43,762 nt of DNA from Aureimonas sp. AU12 (lineage in GTDB: Bacteria > Pseudomonadota > Alphaproteobacteria > Rhizobiales > Rhizobiaceae), in contig NZ_BBWH01000006.1 in assembly GCF_001463705.1 (NCBI RefSeq), forward strand, positions 1 through 43,762. Direction: 5' to 3'. Made by a program: the position numbers and the translations under genes. Under the pieces are notes generated by a model that saw only the letters and a list, made by a program, of their open reading frames with translations, made no database searches and was not told where the DNA came from. Shown piece after piece: positions 40,852 through 43,762 of the stretch (position 1 is the stretch's first letter; every line of letters begins with the position of its first letter).

Positions 40852-41887
40852 AGTCGTCGGCGACCTCAACCACCAGCTTGCCGAAGTTGCGGCCTTGCAG
40901 CAGGCCGATGAAGGCGTCCGGGGCCTTCTCCAGCCCGTCCACCACATCCTCGCGAGGTTGGATGCGCCCCTCGGCGATCCAGCCGCCCATGCGCTGCTGA
41001 AACGCCTCGTAGCGACCGTCGCCATAGTGATCGCTGATGATGAAGCCGTGCACGAGCAGGCGCTTGCGCAGGATCGCGCCCATCAGGCCGGGCAGGCGGT
41101 CGGGCCCTTCCGGCGGCGCGATGTCGTTGTAGCCGGCGATGAGCCCGCAGACGGGAATGCGGGCATGGACGTTGAGCAGCGGCAGCACGGCTGCAAAGAC
41201 GGCGCCGCCGACGCTCTCGAAATAGACGTCGATCCCGTCCGGGCAGGCGGCCTTCAGCTGCTCGCCAAAGTCGGGCGCGCGGTGGTCGATGCACGCATCG
41301 AAGCCGAGCGTTTCCAACGCATAGCGACATTTCTCCGGCCCGCCGGCAATGCCGACCGTGCGGCAGCCCTCGATCTTGGCGATCTGCCCGACCACCGCCC
41401 CCACCGCGCCGGTGGCCGCGCCGACCACCACGGTCTCGCCGGCCTTGGGAGCGCCGATGTCGAGAAGGCCGGTATAGGCTGTAAAGCCGGGCATGCCGAG
41501 AACGCCGAGCGCATGAGACGGCCTCGCCAGATCCGCCGGCAGCTTGCGGAGCGTCGCACCGGGCAGCACCGCGAAATCCTGCCAGCCGCCGCCGGCGAGC
41601 ACGAGATCGCCCTCCGTGTAATCCTTGTGGCGCGAGGCGACGACGCGCCCGATCGTTCCGCCCTCCATCGGCGCGCCGATCGCCACCGGCGAGGCATAGG
41701 ACGGTGCGTCGCTCATCCGGCCCCGCATGTAGGGATCGAGCGACAGGAAGAGCGTGCGCACCAGCACCTCGCCCTCGCCGGGCTCGGGCCGTGCTGCCTC
41801 TTCGAGGCGAAAGTTCTCGGGCGTCGGCGCGCCCGAGGGGCGCGAGGCCAGGACGATTCGGCGGTTTGTGGTCGAGGTCTGCGACAT
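40850..41887 (-). CDS. NADP-dependent medium-chain oxidoreductase (CurA-like)
   Basis: This 345-residue zinc-independent MDR-family reductase resembles CurA/leukotriene B4 dehydrogenase-type enzymes that reduce activated double bonds with NADPH. The N-terminal substrate loop LSLDPYMRGRMSD is characteristic. The Rossmann motif is GAATGAVGAVVGQIAK, followed by GGPEKCRYALETLGFDA, and the later segment ARIPVCGLIAGYN also fits. ATG 41887 begins the family sequence; the open frame upstream is in the divergent intergenic region. The physiological substrate is unknown. It is probably a general detoxification enzyme. Confidence 0.88.
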   Translation of the reverse strand: MSQTSTTNRRIVLASRPSGAPTPENFRLEEAARPEPGEGEVLVRTLFLSLDPYMRGRMSDAPSYASPVAIGAPMEGGTIGRVVASRHKDYTEGDLVLAGGGWQDFAVLPGATLRKLPADLARPSHALGVLGMPGFTAYTGLLDIGAPKAGETVVVGAATGAVGAVVGQIAKIEGCRTVGIAGGPEKCRYALETLGFDACIDHRAPDFGEQLKAACPDGIDVYFESVGGAVFAAVLPLLNVHARIPVCGLIAGYNDIAPPEGPDRLPGLMGAILRKRLLVHGFIISDHYGDGRYEAFQQRMGGWIAEGRIQPREDVVDGLEKAPDAFIGLLQGRNFGKLVVEVADD

Positions 41888-42081
41888 CGGTGGGTCTCCA
41901 TGCGTTCGCAGACCCGCCTCCGGTCGAACCGGTGCGCGGCCCTGCAACAGGGGTTTAAGGATAGACGGGAAGGACGCGGCGGCGAGGCCCCTGCCCGAGA
42001 TCACCCAATGCTGGCCATCCCGATTGGCCATCGTCGCCCGCTTCTGGCAAAGCTCGCGCTTCCCAACGCCGGACCCTGCCG

Positions 42082-42783
42082 ATGATTCCCTGGATCCATC
42101 TCGACACCGCGACGATCCCCGGCGACGGGGGAACCCTGAAGCTGATGCGGCGGGGCGCGGAGTTCTCGATCATGCTCGGGTCGAACGAGCTGATGAACAG
42201 CCGGCTCAGCGGCTCCGAGGAGGCGCTGGCGACCCTCTCCATCGGGCGCCTCGCCGGCCGTCAAAGTCCCCGTCTTCTCGTCGGCGGCCTCGGCATGGGT
42301 TTCACGCTGCGCGCCGCGCTGGCGCACCTGCCGACAAAGGGGTCGCTCACCGTGGCCGAACTCGTGCCGGCGGTCGTCGCCTGGGCTCGCGGGCCGATGG
42401 CGGAGTTTCACGGGACGAGCCTCGACGACCCCCGCGTGACGATCGACGAGCGCGACGTCGCCGCCGTCATCGCGGAGGCCAAAGGCCGGTTCGATGCCAT
42501 CCTCCTCGACGTCGACAACGGCCCGGAGGGGCTGACGGCCCAAGCGAACGACCGGCTCTACGATTATGCCGGCCTGGAAGCCGCGCGCCGGGCGCTGACG
42601 CCCGGCGGCATCCTCGCCGTCTGGTCCTCGGGCCCGAATCGGGGCTTCACCGGGCGCCTGAAGCGCTCCGGCTTCACGGTCGAGGAGGTCACCGTGCGCG
42701 CCAACGGCAAGCGCGGCGGGGCGCGGCACGTGATCTGGTTGGCCGAGACGCCCGCCGTCGGCTCAGCGTTGCCTACCGCTTGA
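42082..42783 (+). CDS. spermidine-synthase-fold protein
   Basis: This 233-residue protein has the Rossmann methyltransferase-like fold of spermidine synthases. The polyamine-synthase-like motif ELMNSRLSGSEEALATL is at about 37-53, followed by the nucleotide-binding GGLGMGFTLRAAL, DDPRVTI and the acidic LLDVDNGPEGL. It is shorter than typical spermidine synthases (about 280 residues or more), and its catalytic region differs from the usual DxxDP. Real aminopropyl transfer is therefore uncertain. No S-adenosylmethionine decarboxylase is nearby. Its end overlaps the convergent dehydrogenase gene by 11 bases. Confidence 0.8.
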   Translation: MIPWIHLDTATIPGDGGTLKLMRRGAEFSIMLGSNELMNSRLSGSEEALATLSIGRLAGRQSPRLLVGGLGMGFTLRAALAHLPTKGSLTVAELVPAVVAWARGPMAEFHGTSLDDPRVTIDERDVAAVIAEAKGRFDAILLDVDNGPEGLTAQANDRLYDYAGLEAARRALTPGGILAVWSSGPNRGFTGRLKRSGFTVEEVTVRANGKRGGARHVIWLAETPAVGSALPTA

Positions 42784-43678
42784 TACCGTTGAGTTCGGCG
42801 ACCACGTCGGTGAGCATCGGCACGAAGTCGTCGCCCCGCCCGATCGCCTCGGCGGTGGCGTAGCTGTTCTTCACCGCCGAGCCGACATGGCTGGCGATGC
42901 CGGCGGCATTGGCCATGGAGACGAGGTAGCGCGTGTCCTTGTGGGCGTTGCGCAGGGTAAACTTGTGCGCGTCGCGGTCGCCCTCGACGACGTATTTCAT
43001 GAAGGTCTGGTAGAACCCGCAGTCCATCCGGCCGCCGGTGATCACGCCGTGAAACGTTTCCGCGGATACCCCGGCCTTCGCGCCGACCGCCAGCGCCTCG
43101 GCATAGAGCGCGCCGTAGCCGAGCGAGAGGAAGTTGTTGAGCAGCTTCATCGTGTGGCCCGAGCCCGGCCCGCCGGTGCGCACGATCTTGCCCGACCAGG
43201 TTTCTATGAGGGAGCGGACGCGGTCGAACGCGGCGTCTTGCGCGCCGACCATCGAGTCCAGCGTACCCTCCCAGGCCTCCTTCGGCGTGCGCCCGAGCGG
43301 CGCATCGACCAGCGTGACACCCCGCTCGGCCGCGAGATCGAAAAGCTTGCGGGTGGAGACGGGATCGGAGGTCGAGGCGTCGATGATGGTCAGGCCGGTC
43401 TTCGGCGCAGCCAGCAGACCGTCCGGCCCGGCGATCACAGCCTCGACCTGATCGGAGCCGGGCAGGCAAAGCACGACGACGTCGCAGATCTCGCCGAGCC
43501 GGCGCGGCGAGGTCGCCTCGCGCGCGCCGCGCCCGATCAGATCCTCGATCGCCTCGCGCCGGCGATTGGCGATGGCGTGAAGCTCGTAGCCGGCCTCGAC
43601 GATATTCTTCGCCATGCCGTGGCCCATGTAGCCGAGCCCGATGAAGCCGACGATGGGTCTTGCCCCGTCCGTTGTCAT
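42773..43678 (-). CDS. NAD(P)-dependent beta-hydroxyacid dehydrogenase (3-hydroxyisobutyrate dehydrogenase family)
   Basis: This 301-residue enzyme oxidises a beta-hydroxyacid or reduces the matching semialdehyde. The N-terminal dinucleotide motif is VGFIGLGYMGHGMAKN, the substrate-site motif is VDAPLGRTPKEAWEG, and the catalytic lysine lies in GSGHTMKLLNNFL. ATG 43678 is preferred over ATG 43684: GGGAGG is six bases from the former but adjoins the latter. The DAPLGRTP variant differs from the usual DAPVSGG, so the substrate may not be 3-hydroxyisobutyrate; tartronate semialdehyde or another sugar-acid product is possible. Its 3' end overlaps the facing gene. Confidence 0.88.
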   Translation of the reverse strand: MTTDGARPIVGFIGLGYMGHGMAKNIVEAGYELHAIANRRREAIEDLIGRGAREATSPRRLGEICDVVVLCLPGSDQVEAVIAGPDGLLAAPKTGLTIIDASTSDPVSTRKLFDLAAERGVTLVDAPLGRTPKEAWEGTLDSMVGAQDAAFDRVRSLIETWSGKIVRTGGPGSGHTMKLLNNFLSLGYGALYAEALAVGAKAGVSAETFHGVITGGRMDCGFYQTFMKYVVEGDRDAHKFTLRNAHKDTRYLVSMANAAGIASHVGSAVKNSYATAEAIGRGDDFVPMLTDVVAELNGIKR

Positions 43679-43744
43679 GCACATCCTCCCACCGGGCGTT
43701 CGTCGCCCGTTGCCGCTTTATAGCAGCCGGGCGCGAGCGCGACA

Positions 43745-43762
43745 GGCGGGCGGGCGGGCGGG
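43745..43762. repeat. tetranucleotide CGGG tract at window end
   Basis: Four perfect CGGG copies (43747-43762) run to the edge of the window, upstream of the leftward dehydrogenase. The tract may continue beyond the edge. Confidence 0.8.

Overview
This window reads as chromosome or megaplasmid DNA of a GC-rich alphaproteobacterium, most likely Hyphomicrobiales (Rhizobiales) and perhaps an Aurantimonadaceae-like plant- or soil-associated bacterium. The reasons are the eryABCD-type erythritol genes, a pqqABCDE operon, many ABC importers with GntR/FCD regulators, high-GC codon use, and a palindromic repeat of a type common in alphaproteobacteria. The genus is a guess. I saw no tRNA, rRNA, CRISPR array, phage or transposase gene.

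The window is a chain of catabolic modules, most with their own regulator and importer. (1) 0.2-6.2 kb: a GntR/FCD regulator divergent from a PotABCD-like ABC importer (ATPase, Tat-exported binding protein, two permeases) and an Asp/Glu/hydantoin racemase. Five stem-loops lie between the binding-protein and permease genes. (2) 6.4-8.8 kb: an MHYT-PAS-GGDEF-EAL cyclic-di-GMP protein. (3) 8.8-20.2 kb: an erythritol locus. eryD-eryA-eryB-eryC run leftward; a DUF2291 protein, eryE-eryF-eryG and a DeoR regulator (eryR-like) run rightward from a 720-bp AT-richer intergenic region. The two isomerase genes that normally finish the pathway (eryH, eryI) are not here. (4) 20.3-23.7 kb: pqqA-pqqB-pqqC-pqqD-pqqE for the cofactor PQQ, with a stem-loop between pqqA and pqqB. 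PqqB has lost two cysteines of the usual zinc motif. (5) 23.8-33.1 kb: hexuronate use. uxuA and a GntR regulator face uxaC, an Fe3+/spermidine-type ABC importer, and uxuB.

(6) 33.1-38.5 kb: a 640-bp gap with an inverted pair of 31-bp repeats and a strong palindromic operator candidate, then a DapA-family lyase, a GntR/FCD regulator, and a CUT1 importer (binding protein plus two permeases) without an ATPase gene. (7) 38.6-43.7 kb: eutC and eutB (ethanolamine ammonia-lyase), a CurA-like NADPH oxidoreductase, a spermidine-synthase-fold protein, and a 3-hydroxyisobutyrate-dehydrogenase-like enzyme.

How they work together: UxaC, UxuB and UxuA would convert glucuronate through fructuronate and mannonate to 2-keto-3-deoxygluconate (KDG). 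The neighbouring DapA-family enzyme could cleave or dehydrate such a keto-deoxy acid, but that link is inference. EryA, EryB and EryC take erythritol to D-3-tetrulose-4-phosphate. No PQQ-dependent dehydrogenase is in the window, so the PQQ made here must serve enzymes encoded elsewhere. The most notable items are the multi-hairpin spacer after the first binding-protein gene, the DUF2291 partner of the erythritol importer, the incomplete erythritol pathway, the unusual PqqB, and the orphan CUT1 importer.
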